DNA from: Prorocentrum cordatum
Lineage: Eukaryota; Sar; Dinophyceae; Prorocentrales; Prorocentraceae
Reading direction: 5' to 3'
DNA length: 64,000 nucleotides
NCBI GenBank assembly: GCA_963575745.1
Contig: CAUYUJ010018050.1
Span: forward strand, 151,891-215,890
Part shown: one piece after another, positions 9,525-20,141 of the stretch
Layout: every line of letters starts with the position of its first letter
How positions within the stretch are numbered: position 1 is the stretch's first letter
The notes under the pieces: model-generated
Told to the model about the DNA's origin: nothing
Database searches by the model: none
What the model saw: only the letters and a program-made list of their open reading frames with translations
Program-made: the position numbers and the translations under genes

Positions 9525-9805
9525 AACGTGTCCCCCGACAGGCCCCTTGACACGTCCCCTGGCACGTCACCTGATACGTCCCCAGACGCGTCCCCTGACA
9601 CGTCCTGTGGCATGTCACCTGGTGCATCCCCAGACGTTCCCTGGCACGGTCCCTGGCACTTCACCTGACATGTCCCCAGGCATGTTCCCTGGCGTGTCCC
9701 CATCAACGTCCCCTGACGCGCCCCCTTGCACGTCCCCTGGCGTCATCCCTGGCACGTCTTGTGACATGGCCCGTGGCACGCCCTGTGACACGTCTCCCTA
9801 GAAGA
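9525..9805. repeat. ACGTCCCCTGAC minisatellite
   Basis: About twenty degenerate copies of a 12-14 base unit (ACGTCCCCTGRC and ACGTCACCTG variants). Frames through it encode Thr-Ser-Pro-Asp/Gly repeats and are probably not genes. Confidence 0.85.
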
Positions 9806-10082
9806 TCCTGTGGCGCAGCATCGTGTGTATTTGGGACGCCACATCCTCGAGCGGTTACATTTTTTGTAATCGGCGACGTGGGACACGAAGCGTCGAACAA
9901 CAACAGCCGTGACGCGGCAAACCCAACTGAGCACCGACATCAGCGGAAGTTACAGTTTTTCTAATACTTGGGTTTCTAGGGTCCTTCTCGAGCCTCGGGG
10001 CTGTCAGAGGCAACGTCCCGCGACGAATGATCGGTCCAGGCGATGGGTTCGATCCGGGCGAGGCCCGCGTCGTAAGAATTGT

Positions 10083-10330
10083 GTAGCTGCGTATAGGGCA
10101 GGGCCCAACCAACTATACGGTAGGTTCGCGTCGTGTCGACCAGCGGCGACCCCGCCGCCGACGTTCAACGTTGAACGCCGACGGCGGCCCAGAATCGGTC
10201 GATGTTGAACGATCGGACGTTGCGGAGACGGCCGATCGTTCAAGGTTGAACGATCCAGCGCGGTGTCAGGAACCAACGCCAGGGTCGACACGGCACGGAC
10301 CTGCAGTAGCTGCGTATAGCGCAGGGCGTG
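10083..10330. repeat. Palindrome cluster bounded by a direct repeat
   Basis: TAGCTGCGTATAGSGCAGGG occurs at about 10084 and again at about 10308. Between them lie the perfect palindrome CGTTCAACGTTGAACG inside a longer imperfect one (about 10151-10187), and a 12-bp stem TTGAACGATCGG / CCGATCGTTCAA (about 10205-10245). The TTGAACG core recurs four times. Confidence 0.55.
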
Positions 10331-10483
10331 GCCATCTTCTCGGAGCGCGTCAGGGCTGTGCCCAATTGGGCGGGCGCGGAGCTCCCCACGTGCTGCGATC
10401 CGCGTGAGGGGTGTGTCGAATTGGGCGGAGCGACGCTCTGCGACCTTGACTAGTGGGGCAGTAGGTGGAGCTCCTTATGAGCA

Positions 10484-10646
10484 AGGGCTCCCTCGAGGGC
10501 GCGAAGTTATTCGCGCTTCGCGCTTCGCGGTCCTCGTTCCTTCTCCCCCTCCTCCTCGTCCTCCTATTCTCCCTTTGGGAGGGCGGCGCGAGAGCGCGAA
10601 GTTATTCGCGCTTCGCGCAGCGCGAAGCGCGAAGTTGGGAGCCCTA
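10484..10646. repeat. GCGCGAAG dispersed repeat, copy 1
   Basis: GCGCGAAGTTATTCGCGCTT at both ends of a CCTCCTCGTCCTCCT core. It ends in a 13-bp perfect hairpin at 10605-10633 (TTCGCGCTTCGCG, loop CAG, then its complement). A second copy lies at about 15325-15465. Confidence 0.65.
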
Positions 10647-11060
10647 GATGAGACATGATCCGCATGATGGGTTTGCTGAACCTAGCAGCAGAGGGGACGA
10701 GAAATATGATGCAGGAGGGGAGATGCCCTTCAGGCGGGAGCCCTGTTCTGCAATTGGACTGCCTTGGGATTGTCCTGCGCCCTTCGATCTGCAAGACACG
10801 CGAAGAGGTAGGATAATCAAGTTCAAGGAGGTGTCTAGCGAGGCTCCTGGCTTGAAACATATCCGACCTCGACGGGTGCAGCTGTTGCACGTGTTAACAT
10901 TTCGACTTCAAGAATTGGGAAGTCTCAAGCGCTAGGCGTGATTCCCATTTTGAACATGAACCGCCCTTTGTCAGTGTTGCTCAGTTTTACACTTTTGGTC
11001 ATAACTTTCAAGAAAGCCTCATGCGAGATCTGAAAGAGCGTGTTCTACCGCTGCTGGCGG
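10647..11060. other. Intergenic stretch with a fragment of the 83-bp family
   Basis: About 10910-10990 (GGGAAGTCTCAAGCGC then CCCATTTTGAAC and GAACCGCCCTTTG) matches the degenerate repeat family seen at 22.4-23.5 kb. No gene seen. Confidence 0.4.
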
Positions 11061-11930
11061 AAAACCGGGGGGGGTCACTACCGGTTCGAACCCCTCCCCC
11101 CCCCTCCTCTGGAAAACCGGGGGGGGTCACTACCGGTTCGAACCCCTCCCCCCCCCCCCCAGTTCATCATGAAAGGGGGGGGGGTCACTACCGGTTCGAA
11201 CCCCCCCCCCCACTCGAACTCGAAAACCGGGGGGGGTCACTACCGGTTCGACCCCCCCCCCCCTCGAAAACCGAGGGGTGGTGCGGACAGTGGTGGGGAC
11301 GGTGGTGGTGGGGTCAGTGGTGAGGGGACAGCGGGACAGTGGTGGAGACAGTGGGACAGTGGTGGGGACGGTGGTGGTGGGGACAGTGGTGTGGGGACAG
11401 TGGGAATGTGGTGGAAACAGTAGGACAGTGGAGGGTACAGTGGTGGTGGGGACAGTGGTGAAGGCGGTGGCGAGGACGGCGGTGGGACAATGGGACAGAG
11501 GTGCAGTGGGGACAGTGGTGGAGACAGTGGGGACAGTGGTGGGAATAGTGGGACAGCTCAGTGGGACAGCGCAGGAGTCATGGGGACAGTGGGATAGTCG
11601 TGGAGAAAGTTGGGAGAGTGGAGCCGTGGTGGGAACAGTGGTGGGGACAGTGGGGACAGTGCGACAGTGGTGGTGGCACTCGTGGGGACAGTAGGGGCGG
11701 TGGTGGAACCAGTGGGGACAGTGGTGGTGAGGACAGTGGTGCTGGGAACAACAGTGGGGGATGTGGTGAGGACGGTGGTAGGGACCGGGAGTCGTTTGCT
11801 GGAGGCGAGAGGGGGGGTGGGGAGGGGTTCGAACTGGTGCCACCCCCCCCAGTTTTCGAGGGGGGGGGAAGGGTTCGAACTGGTAGTGACCCCCCCCGGT
11901 TTTCGAGTTCGAGGGGGGGGGGGGGGGGTT
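11061..11930. repeat. GTGGGGACA minisatellite flanked by inverted 53-bp units
   Basis: Left flank: about four units with AAAACCGGGGGGGGTCACTA and CCGGTTCGAACCCC (11061-11270). Core: a GGTGGGGACAGT-type minisatellite (about 11280-11790). Right flank: two units in the opposite orientation (GGGTTCGAACTGGTAGTGAC then CCGGTTTTCGAGTTCGAG, 11825-11912). Long G and C runs adjoin. Confidence 0.75.
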
Positions 11931-12059
11931 AGGGGAGGGGGTGTTTTGCCAGGGGAAGGGAGGGGGGGGGGATCCAGCAGGGGAGGGGGGGGGGGGGGAG
12001 ACCCCCGGGCTCCGGAGGAAAAGGGCGGCAATTTTCCACAGTAAAGCGGCGGTGGATCA

Positions 12060-12460
12060 CGCTCTCTCCGAGATCTCCATGTGGACACATGGACCTTCAT
12101 CATTAGAACTGTTGGAAGCTTTTGAGGCGAAAGTGCGTGGCGCTATGGCGAGAGCCACGTCGTGTAAGCGACCTGCCCTCCATCCTTGTAACGGTGGAAA
12201 GCTTTTAAAACGAAAGCGGGCGGCGCTGAGGCGAAAGCCGCATTTGAAAATAACCCGCCCCTCCATCCCTACAAATGTTGGAAGCCTCTCAGACAGGTGT
12301 GCGCGACACTGAGCCGAGAACTACACTTCGAAACAACGGCCCGTTGTTCTTCCGTGTAGCAGTTGGGCATGCCAATATTTAGGATCATATGTGGTAGGGA
12401 AGGCGAAACACCTGCCACGGCTTAGTCTCGTGGCGCGACGAGGAGGGGTCATTTGTAAGA
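12060..12460. repeat. 83-bp repeat family, third locus
   Basis: Two to three degenerate units (GGCGCTATGGCGAGAGCCAC at about 12139, GGCGCTGAGGCGAAAGCCGC at about 12222), followed by a tail-like module GCGACGAGGAGGGGTCATTT at about 12434. Confidence 0.55.
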
Positions 12461-12658
12461 CAGAGGGACGGGAGAGGATTGGACGTTGTGTGCTGCAGAT
12501 TCAGAACGAGGACCAAGCAACACAGGAGGGCTGGGGAATGTCACGACGTCGGACGTGTCTTGCAACTGTCGTCGCTGTTTGCTCAGCCCGGTGGAAGCTT
12601 CGGGACTGGGCGGACGTGAGGCAGGTTTCGGAAAGCCCCCTGGCAGGAGAAGTCCAAT

Positions 12659-13543
12659 CAGGGCATATCCTTCGGTAGCGTCGACGTCCACGCGGGGGCT
12701 ATCGTGAAAGTCCTGACGAAGGCCAGGGTGCTGATGCCAGTGCCGAAGTCGACGTCGGAAGAGTGGATGCAGTTTCTCAGAATTATGGACGAGGCAGGCC
12801 ACGAGGGTTGGATCAGGTACCACTCGCCCTCCAAGGAGGAGAACGTCGTGACGTGTCAAATCGCATCGACTGGCTCCGACACGGCGCAGAGTTGGGTATC
12901 TGTCCTCCCGCGCAAGGAGCCCCTTCCAATTTACGGCCTACCTGGACGATCGAACGTCTCCGCTCAGATCTTGCACTCGGGGGAGATGGCAGAGGTCAAG
13001 CAGAAGCTCTCAACGGGCGACCTGAATTTCTTCCAGCTCGCCAAAGGTGGCTGGATCTGCGAGACGGACGAGAAGGGGAAACAGGCGCTCGATGTTCTCG
13101 AGCGTGAGCCCCACGAGTGGATCTATGTCTGCCAGGACAAGGACGGCGCGGCGATCAAGAAACACCCCACCCGCTGCAAGCAGAGCGGCACGGGCCAGTA
13201 TCTCAAGCACAGGGCCCGGGGGATGGTGTCGGAGAAGATCACGTTCACCAACGGCGACGTCTTCCTGAAGCTCAAGCCCCCCTCGCACGAGGGGTGGATC
13301 CCCCTCGCCAAGAAGGACGGGCAGCCGAAGATGAAGGCCCTGCAGGCCCTCGCCCCCAAGGCAGGAGGAGCCCAGGCCCGGGGGCGGGGGGGGGGGGGGC
13401 AGACCGTGCCAGACATCCAGCCGCCCGCGGCGAGTCCCACCGCCGTGCCCGGGGCTCTGGGTACGAAGCCTGTTGGATGCGTGTTGGGGTCTCGCGGGAG
13501 GCCTCTTCGGGGGCCTCTTGGAGGCAGTTTTGAGGTTTCCTGA
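12659..13543 (+). CDS. SH3-like tandem-repeat protein, probable internal or 3' exon
   Basis: The frame opens after a stop at 12617-12619; the first in-frame ATG is 12734, but sequence upstream (SFGSVDVHAGAIVKVLTK) already looks like protein, so an upstream exon is likely. About three SH3-like modules are suggested by repeated hydrophobic/EGW endings: EEWMQFLRIMDEAGHEGWIR, FFQLAKGGWICE and VFLKLKPPSHEGWIPL, at about nt 12755-12825, 13020-13065 and 13255-13305. Such beta-barrel modules bind peptides or proteins. Past nt 13350 the frame enters a poly-G tract and then a GGCCTCTTGGGG array, so the true C-terminus probably lies before 13480 or in another exon. The modules are inferred from pattern, not alignment. 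Confidence 0.5.
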   Translation, partial: QGISFGSVDVHAGAIVKVLTKARVLMPVPKSTSEEWMQFLRIMDEAGHEGWIRYHSPSKEENVVTCQIASTGSDTAQSWVSVLPRKEPLPIYGLPGRSNVSAQILHSGEMAEVKQKLSTGDLNFFQLAKGGWICETDEKGKQALDVLEREPHEWIYVCQDKDGAAIKKHPTRCKQSGTGQYLKHRARGMVSEKITFTNGDVFLKLKPPSHEGWIPLAKKDGQPKMKALQALAPKAGGAQARGRGGGGQTVPDIQPPAASPTAVPGALGTKPVGCVLGSRGRPLRGPLGGSFEVS

Positions 13544-14060
13544 GGGGGGGGGGGGGGGGGGGGGGGGCGTTTGGGCACTCTTCTGGGGGCCTCCTTTAGG
13601 GGCCTCCTTTGGGGGCCTCTTCTGGGGGCCTCATCTGGGGGCCTCTTGGGGGCCTCTGGCGCGTCTGGGGCGGAAGACTCGGATTTTCGGTTCGGGTTCG
13701 CTCTCTTGGGCGCCTTTTGGGGCCGTCTTGGGGCCCTCTTTTGGCCGTCTTGGGGCGCTCTTGGGCCGTCTTGGGGCGCTCTTAGGCCGTCTTGGGCCTG
13801 TTGGGCCGTTTTGGATTGGTCTTAGGAGCCTCTTGGGCTGTCTTTGAGCGTCGGGGAAGCCGGAAGGACGAGAACGCCCAAATCTTTCAAGCACTCAAGG
13901 AGCACTGATTTTTGCCTCTTGGGACCCTCTTGAGAGGCCTCTTGGAGGCCTCCTGGGGCGCCTTCGAGGCCTCCCGGGCCATCTTGAGGCCATCATGGGC
14001 GTCTTCGAGCGATCCTTGGCGACTCGGCGCCGTCTTGGACCGTCACCGTCCTTTTCTGAG
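13480..14060. repeat. GGCCTCTTGGGG array, copy 1
   Basis: Degenerate head-to-tail units of GGGGGCCTCTTGGGGGCCTC and GCCGTCTTGGGGC type. At about 13885 it carries the conserved block GGACGAGAACGCCCAAA; further GCCTCTTGG units follow it. A poly-G tract precedes it at 13541-13567. Confidence 0.75.
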
Positions 14061-14930
14061 CGGAACACGGAGGGACTACGTAGGTCCCCCGCTGGGACGT
14101 GGAGATAATACCGCGCTTCGCGCTCCACGGCCTTGGCTGGAGAGACTCTCTTCCCCTGGTTGGCCGAGCGCGAGAGGTCGAGAATGCACGACCGAGGGCC
14201 ACGAGTCGCGCGGAGAAGAGGCGCGAAGGTGGGTGACCTGGTCTCCGCCCTCGAAGTCCACGCAATTGTGGCTGGTTCGTGGCACATCGAAGTCTACGCA
14301 CTTGTGGCTGGTGCGCGGGTAGTCTTCCCGCTTCGCACGGCGGGCCGATTTTTCACCTCACATCGATTTCTCACATTTGCTCTTTCCATTGCCGAAGCGA
14401 TCGCAGCCGAAGCTGCTTTAGATGTATTGCGCGGATTTGCACGCGCACCAAGTGCCTGTTCACCCAGAGGGCGGTCCTGTAGGCGTGTCGCATGCGGCCG
14501 GCGCCGCTGTGTTCTACTCCTCGGTAACAAAAGAAAGGGTTTCCATACCGCTACAGTGGAGATCCATGCCAAGAAACATCCTGCTTGCTTCCAGGGTGCC
14601 CTGGGTTTCTTGGGTTTCGATGGTCTTGCTATGGAAATCGTGCCGTTCCCACACCAAAAGTCCATGGACGTCCTGGGGTCTCAGGGTTGCGTTTCTTGTG
14701 GAAGGTTTCTTGTGGTCGGGCCCCTGCTGTACCCTTCGCTCGTTCCCTCTTTGGGCCTCCTGGGAGGCCCCCGTCGTCACTGCTGGATTCGCCTCGCTCG
14801 GAATTTCTGGTCAGGGCGCACCACGAGAGAGGTCGGGGGAGTAGCGGTATCGGCACCTTTTGGCCGACTTCCCCCGCTTCCCCGAGCGGGCCACGGAGAA
14901 AATGGTTGTGGCCTTGGGCCCCCGCCCCAG
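14061..14930. other. Intergenic or intronic stretch
   Basis: Two long overlapping + strand frames cross this region without a recognisable domain. A fragment of the GCGCTTCGCGCTCC repeat sits at about 14111. Confidence 0.3.
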
Positions 14931-17900
14931 CAGGCGCCCCAGATGGGGCCGCCGATGCAGCCCATGCGGCCGCAGCCGCAGGTGATGGTCTTCAGCGCGC
15001 CCCCGTGCAGCATGGGCCCGGCTGGCGGCATGATGGGCCCGGCCGGCGGCATGATGGGGCCGATGGGCGGCGCGGCCCCGGGCGGCATGCTGGGGCCAAG
15101 CACGGGCCCGCCAGCAGGCGGCATGGGCATGCAGAGCGGCATGGGCATGGGCGGCATGGGCATGGGCCCGCCGGCAGGCGGCACCGCCAGCGGGCCAGGG
15201 CCGCTCCGAGTCCGCCCGACCCGATTCCGTCTCGCGGGAGCCCCGCGGGCTTCCCCCGGCCGTTTTTCCTCCCAGTCGGGCACCACACACTTCTCGGAGA
15301 CAGCATCCCAGGGCGCCCTCGAGTGCGTGACGTTTCTCGCGCCCCGCGCTTCGCGGCTCGGCCCCGATTCCTCCTCGTCCTCCTCTTCTCCCCTGGGGGG
15401 CAGCGCGGGAGCGCGAAGTTGCTCGCGCTGCGCGCTGCGCGCAGCGCGAAGCGCGACGTGAGGCGTCCTTGGGGCAGCATCCTGACCAAGTCCATGAGTG
15501 GCGTCCAGCCGTGGCCACCCGCCGCCCTCTCCCCGCGGAGCTTCCTTGCAGTCGGAGGTTTCAGGATGCTATTTTTATGGCGGGCTTGTCCCTCGACAGG
15601 AGGGATATTCGAAAATAGTCCAAAAATAGTCTGGGGACTACTTTTTGAGTATTTGTGGGCATCCTTTGAGTATTGTTTGATTATTTTTTATTTTTCGTCG
15701 AAAATCCTCCTGTGGTGGGACACGCCCGACTTAATGCTATTTCCCGCCCGCACCTCTGACGACTCGATTTGTCGAGCCGCCGGCCCCCGAAACTCTCGAC
15801 CCCTTCGCAGCCACGCGCAGAGGGAGCAGGGGAAGGGGGGAAGGCTTCGCAGAAGCACCCCTGCTTCCTGAAGGCGCGGGCCTCGTCTGTATAGATGCAA
15901 GGCCGGCGCCCGCTAAGAAGCAGCCTCCTTCTACGAAGCCTTCCTCCCGCCCCCTACCCACCGGAGTCGGAGTCGGAGTCGGAGTCGGAGGAGGAGGAGG
16001 AGGACGAGGTGGGGAATAATAGACTTTGAAACGTAACCATACGAACCGAGAGCAACATACTGATAGTACTCATACCAATGACATTCGGAAGTATGGTGCT
16101 GGTGATAAGCAGGCTCGTACTATTTATGCTACTCGTATTATCATTTTTCGTAGCATGGTCCGTACACATAAGGTTGCCCATAAGACATGTCTTCATCTTT
16201 TGAAGGCTAGTAATATCAATATGTATAAGAATACTGAGAACATATAATGGTACTCGTACTAGTACTAGCACTATTACTAGTACAAGTACTACGACTAATA
16301 CTATTACTACTACTGGAGGCTGAGAGGAGGAGGAAGATGAGGAGGAGGAGGAATCGGGGGTGGAGGATGAGGAGCTGAAGTCACCATAATAACAAGAGCA
16401 ATAACCATCCGAATAATGAACAACATAATGATACCTCGAATACCAATGCTATTAGAAATGATGCTACTCGTAGTAAGCAAGCCAGTACTGATGATGCTGC
16501 TCAACTATAAATCCTATTATCTTGATTCGTAGTAATTACTGCTAATGATCAAACTGTTAGGAACAAGACAATCTCTATTATCAATCATGATAAGAATGCT
16601 ACGACCATAATAATGCTACTGCTGCCATTCTTATGACCACTCATACCATCACTACTCGACTACGAATACAGATAATATGATGGGGGGCGGAGGAGGAGGA
16701 GAAGGAGGAGGAGGACGACCAGTGGAAACCCAAGAGTCATCAACGATGTTGGAATACATCCTCCCTCCAAGCTCCCTCTTCATAGGCCCCTACAACGGCT
16801 CATTCCCATTGAGGTGTTGCGTCTTGATGATGTTGAATCGTACCAGAACACCATTCCTAAGACTAATTCGGCGAATCAAGGCAACTGTTGCGCCCTCATA
16901 ATCCTGACGCCTTCCAAAAAACAATGTTCGGTATGCTGACCATGGGAATCCGTGAAACTCTAGAATGCGCGTGGCGCTGAGGCGAGAGCCACATTTAGAA
17001 AAAAGGAACCGCCCTCTATCCGTGAAGCTCTTGCAAATGTTTAAGACGAATGCGCGCGGCGCTCAGGCGAGAGCAACATTTTGAAAACCACCCGCCCTGA
17101 ATCCGTGAAGCTCTTGCAAACTTTGAAAACCAATGTACGCGGCGCTAAGGCGAGACCCACAGTTTGAACACTGCCCGCCCTCAATCCGTGAAACTTGTGT
17201 AATTTTTGAGCGAATGTGCGTGGCGCTAAAGCGAGAGCCACATTTTGGAAGCCACCCGCCCCTCAGTTGTGAATTTGTTGTCATTTTGCAAGCTTCAGGG
17301 TGAGGAAGTGAGGTGCGAAACGCCCGGCCCGCCCTAAAAATTGGCTTCGGGGTGCGACAGGGAGAAGTTATTTACAAGGAAAAGGACTGGAGGAAGAGGA
17401 GGAGGAGGAGGAGGAGGAGGAGGAGGGGGACGATAGGGAGGGTGGGAGGAGGAGGACGAGGAGGAGGGTGGGAGGAGGAGGGTGGGAGGAGGAGGAAGAG
17501 GAGGAGGAGGATGATGATGAGGAGGAGAAGCAGGAGCAGGAGGACCAGAATGAGGAGCAGGAGGAGGAGGAGGAGGAGGAGGAGGAGGAGGATAAGGAGC
17601 AGCTGGAGCAAGAGGAGCAGGAGGAGCGGCAGGAGCGGGAGGAACAGGAGGAGCAGGAGGAGCAGGGAGAGGATAAGCAGGACGTGCATGCGGTAGCGGC
17701 TGCAGACAGGCAGATGGAAAGTTTCGCACGCGCGTCAGAAGGTTTCTGGATCATGTGTGGTGAGGAAGTCTCAGGCGAAACGCCCATCCAGCCCTTTCGA
17801 CCGGCCTCTGGGTGCGACTGGGAGGAGTTATCTGTAAGGAAACGGAATGGGGGGGAGGAGGAGGAGGAGAAGGAGGAGGAGGAGGAGGAGGAGGAGGAGG

Positions 17901-18048
17901 AAGAGGAGGAGGAGGAGGAAAACGAGGATGAGGAGGGAGGAGCAGGGTATCCTGGCATGGGCATGGGCATGGGCATGGGCGCCCAGCAGCCCATGGCGCC
18001 GGGGTTCGGGCAGCAGCCGCAGCAGCAGGTGCTGCACGCCCACTTCTG
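14931..18048 (+). CDS. Gly/Met/Gln-rich protein, two exons split by a repeat-filled intron
   Basis: Exon A (14931-15177) encodes QAPQMGPPMQPMRPQ, then repeats such as GGMMGPAGGMMGPMGG and GGMGMGPPAG. Exon B (17946-18048) encodes YPGMGMGMGMGAQQPM, ending QQVLHAHF and TGA. Joining 15177 to 17946 keeps the frame: the intron would start GC and end AG, and both borders read GCAGG, in line with GC donors and the AG|G rule known in dinoflagellates. Composition on the two sides is strikingly alike while the 2768 bases between hold a small inverted-repeat element, a composite repeat and GGA arrays. Upstream exons were not identified. Gly/Met/Gln-rich tails are common in RNA-binding proteins, but no RNA-binding domain is visible. 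Confidence 0.35.
15325..15465. repeat. GCGCGAAG dispersed repeat, copy 2
   Basis: CGCGCTTCGCGGCTCGG, a CCTCCTCGTCCTCCTC core, then GGGAGCGCGAAGTTGCTCGC and nested GCGCGCAGCGCGAAGCGC palindromes. Same order as the copy at 10484-10646. Confidence 0.6.
15580..15730. mobile_element. MITE-like element, GTCGGGCGTG family, copy 1
   Basis: 151 bp. The left arm GGGCTTGTCCCTCGACAGGA and the right arm (reverse complement GGGCGTGTCCCACCACAGGA) form terminal inverted repeats that extend inward to a TTCGA motif. The A/T-rich centre contains no ORF. Related copies lie at 57527 and 59778. Confidence 0.65.
15740..15960. repeat. Dispersed repeat segment shared with 58.8 kb
   Basis: CTCTGACGACTCGATTTGTC and ACTCTCGACCCCTTC at 15755-15807 match about 58817-58868 closely. 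The remainder is unassigned. Confidence 0.45.
15961..16003. repeat. (CGGAGT)n hexanucleotide repeat
   Basis: Four or more GGAGTC units running into GGAGGA. Confidence 0.85.
16004..16683. repeat. A/T-rich decayed trinucleotide region
   Basis: Scattered ACTAGTACTA and ATTACTACTA motifs suggest a decayed (TAC)n tract. No gene. Confidence 0.45.
16684..17380. repeat. Composite dispersed repeat, copy 2
   Basis: Same module order as 7543-8300: (GGA)n; a head beginning CCCAAGAGTCATCAACGATG; about four 81-87 bp units (at about 16983, 17070, 17151 and 17233); then a tail with GAGGAAGTGAGGTGCGAAAC and GGGGTGCGACAGGGAGAAG leading into (GGA)n. Confidence 0.75.
17390..17938. repeat. (GGA)n arrays around a tail module
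   Basis: GGA-rich at 17390-17670 and 17852-17938. Between them, 17757-17840 is another copy of the GAGGAAGTCTCAGGCGAAAC tail. Glu-rich frames here are artefacts. Confidence 0.8.
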
Positions 18049-18780
18049 AGCCAATCTGTGACCCGCGGGGGCGCTGCGCTTTCACTTGTCGCGGTCGCCG
18101 GAGGTGGAGGCGGGACAGTAGCAGGAAGAGGAAGATACGGATGATAATGGAGATCATGATTTTTTTTCTTCCGGACGTAACGCGTGTTACCCCCCTCCCG
18201 ACCCCCCCCCCTCGTAACGGTGACGCGGGGAAACCGGCTGCAGGCGTGAACGCGTGCAATTTCCCATGGAGGAGGTGGAGGAGGAGGAGGAGCAGCAGCA
18301 GCAGGAGCAGCAGCAGCAGGAGGCGGAGGAGGAGGATGACGATGAGGATGAGGACGAAGAGGAGGAGGAAGGAGGAGCTGCGTAGGAGGTGAGGAGGGGG
18401 AGGAAGAGGAGGAGGAGGAGGAGGAGGAGGAGGAGGAGCTGCAGGAGGAGAAGGAGGAGGGGCAGGAGGAGGAGGAAGGAGGAGGAGGAGGAGGAGGACG
18501 AGGAAAGAAAGGGGTGAAGGAGGGGGAAGGAGGAGGAGGGCCAACACGACGACGACCGACGTAGCCGGGAGGCTCCGAGAGGTGCACGCAGGCACGGGGG
18601 CCTCGTTCGGCACACGGTTGTTGCCGATGCTGCTGCGGCGACAGGTGGTGTACAGAAGCGTTGTGGTGCACGCAGGCATCGGGGTGTACGCGGGGCGAGC
18701 TCACACAGATGTGGTGCACACTCTTATTCAAATTTACCTATTACTACTTACTCGTACTTTTACTGGCGCTGCGTACAACT
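18049..18780. repeat. GGA-rich low-complexity region
   Basis: Possible 3' untranslated sequence of the Gly/Met-rich gene, then GGAGGA and GCAGCAG triplet tracts (about 18265-18540). 18540-18780 is unassigned. Confidence 0.6.
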
Positions 18781-18901
18781 AATTTTCCTGCTACTGTTAC
18801 TGTCTGCTACTGTTCCTACGACTATTAATGTGAGTACTACTACAACAACTACTACCACTATTACTACCACTGCTATAGTTATTGCAAGTACTACGACTAC
18901 G

Positions 18902-18946
<45 letters not shown>

Positions 18947-19130
18947 GCTACTACTACTACTACTACTACTACTACTAATCGTTGCACTACTATTATTACT
19001 ACTACGACTACTCTTACTATTACTATTTCTACTACTACCACTGCTACTACTACTATTACTACGACTGTTACGATTACTACCACTGCTGCTACTACTACTA
19101 CTACTACTACTGCAACTGCTACTCGTGCTG

Positions 19131-19164
<34 letters not shown>

Positions 19165-19302
19165 GATTGCTAGTAGTACTGACTAATTATATGTTTACTT
19201 TTTCTGCGACTACTACTACTACTACTACTACTACTACGACTACTACTACTACTACTACTACTGCTACTACTACTACTACCACTACCACTACCACTACTAC
19301 TA

Positions 19303-19334
<32 letters not shown>

Positions 19335-19350
19335 ACTACTACTACTACTA

Positions 19351-19384
<34 letters not shown>

Positions 19385-19390
19385 TACTAT

Positions 19391-19440
<50 letters not shown>

Positions 19441-19487
19441 TACTACTACTACGGCTACCATTATTGTTACTACTACTACTACTACTG

Positions 19488-19530
<43 letters not shown>

Positions 19531-19720
19531 GACTACTGCTACTACTGCTACTACACTTTTTACTACTACTGTTGCTGCTACTACTACAAATACTACTACT
19601 ACTGGTACTGTTGGTACCCTTATTACTTGTATTTTTGGGCTACTACTACTACTACTACCACTACTACTACTACTACTGCTACTTCCATTTGTCCTACCAG
19701 TACTGCTAGTAGCACCGGCA
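18781..19720. repeat. (TAC)n trinucleotide array
   Basis: Dense TAC/ACT triplets with scattered substitutions over about 900 bases. The open frames (poly-Thr, poly-Leu, poly-Tyr) are artefacts. Confidence 0.95.
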
Positions 19721-20141
19721 CTAATCGTATTAGCAGTACTACCAGCATTAGTGTAGTTACTCGTACTAGTACTGATAGTAATCCTCGCACTACTCGTCTT
19801 ACTCGTACTACTCGTACTCGTGCTAGTGCTGGTACTCGTATCGGTGCTAGCAGTCGCTTCGGTGGCCGCCGTTACTGTCACTCCCCCTCTCACCCTAACG
19901 AAACACGCGTTACTAACCAGACAAAAGGACAGTGTCATGGTGATGGTGTTGAACTCTCACTCCTGAAAAAGAGTTAGTTTTGCTTCCGCCATCCCGGTGC
20001 CTGTTGTTTTCCTCGATTGGAGTGCCCTCCCCACGGCGCCCGCCCGTTTTTTAATGAGGGAAGATAATCCTGATCGAGCTGTGCCCCTGGCCACTAGTTT
20101 ACAACAGCAGCGGCTCCCGCCTGATACGTCACAACAATCTA
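19721..20141. other. Intergenic stretch
   Basis: A decayed edge of the TAC array (ACTCGTACT motifs) to about 19830, then unassigned sequence. Confidence 0.4.

Noticed and set aside
10046-10055. GGTTCGATCC resembling a tRNA T-loop
   Set aside because: No acceptor, D or anticodon stems can be paired around it.
12391-12678. 95-codon frame upstream of the SH3-like ORF, with QEGWG
   Set aside because: Considered as an upstream exon, but it begins in the repeat tail module and no in-phase splice pair to the SH3-like frame was found.
18566-18590. GACGTAGCCGGGAGGCTCCG as a spliced-leader relict
   Set aside because: Only the short GTAGCC and GGCTC parts match and the central T run is missing.
18781-19720. 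Long open frames encoding poly-Thr, poly-Leu and poly-Tyr
   Set aside because: They are the frames of a (TAC)n array; homopolymer content and lack of any other sequence make them artefacts.
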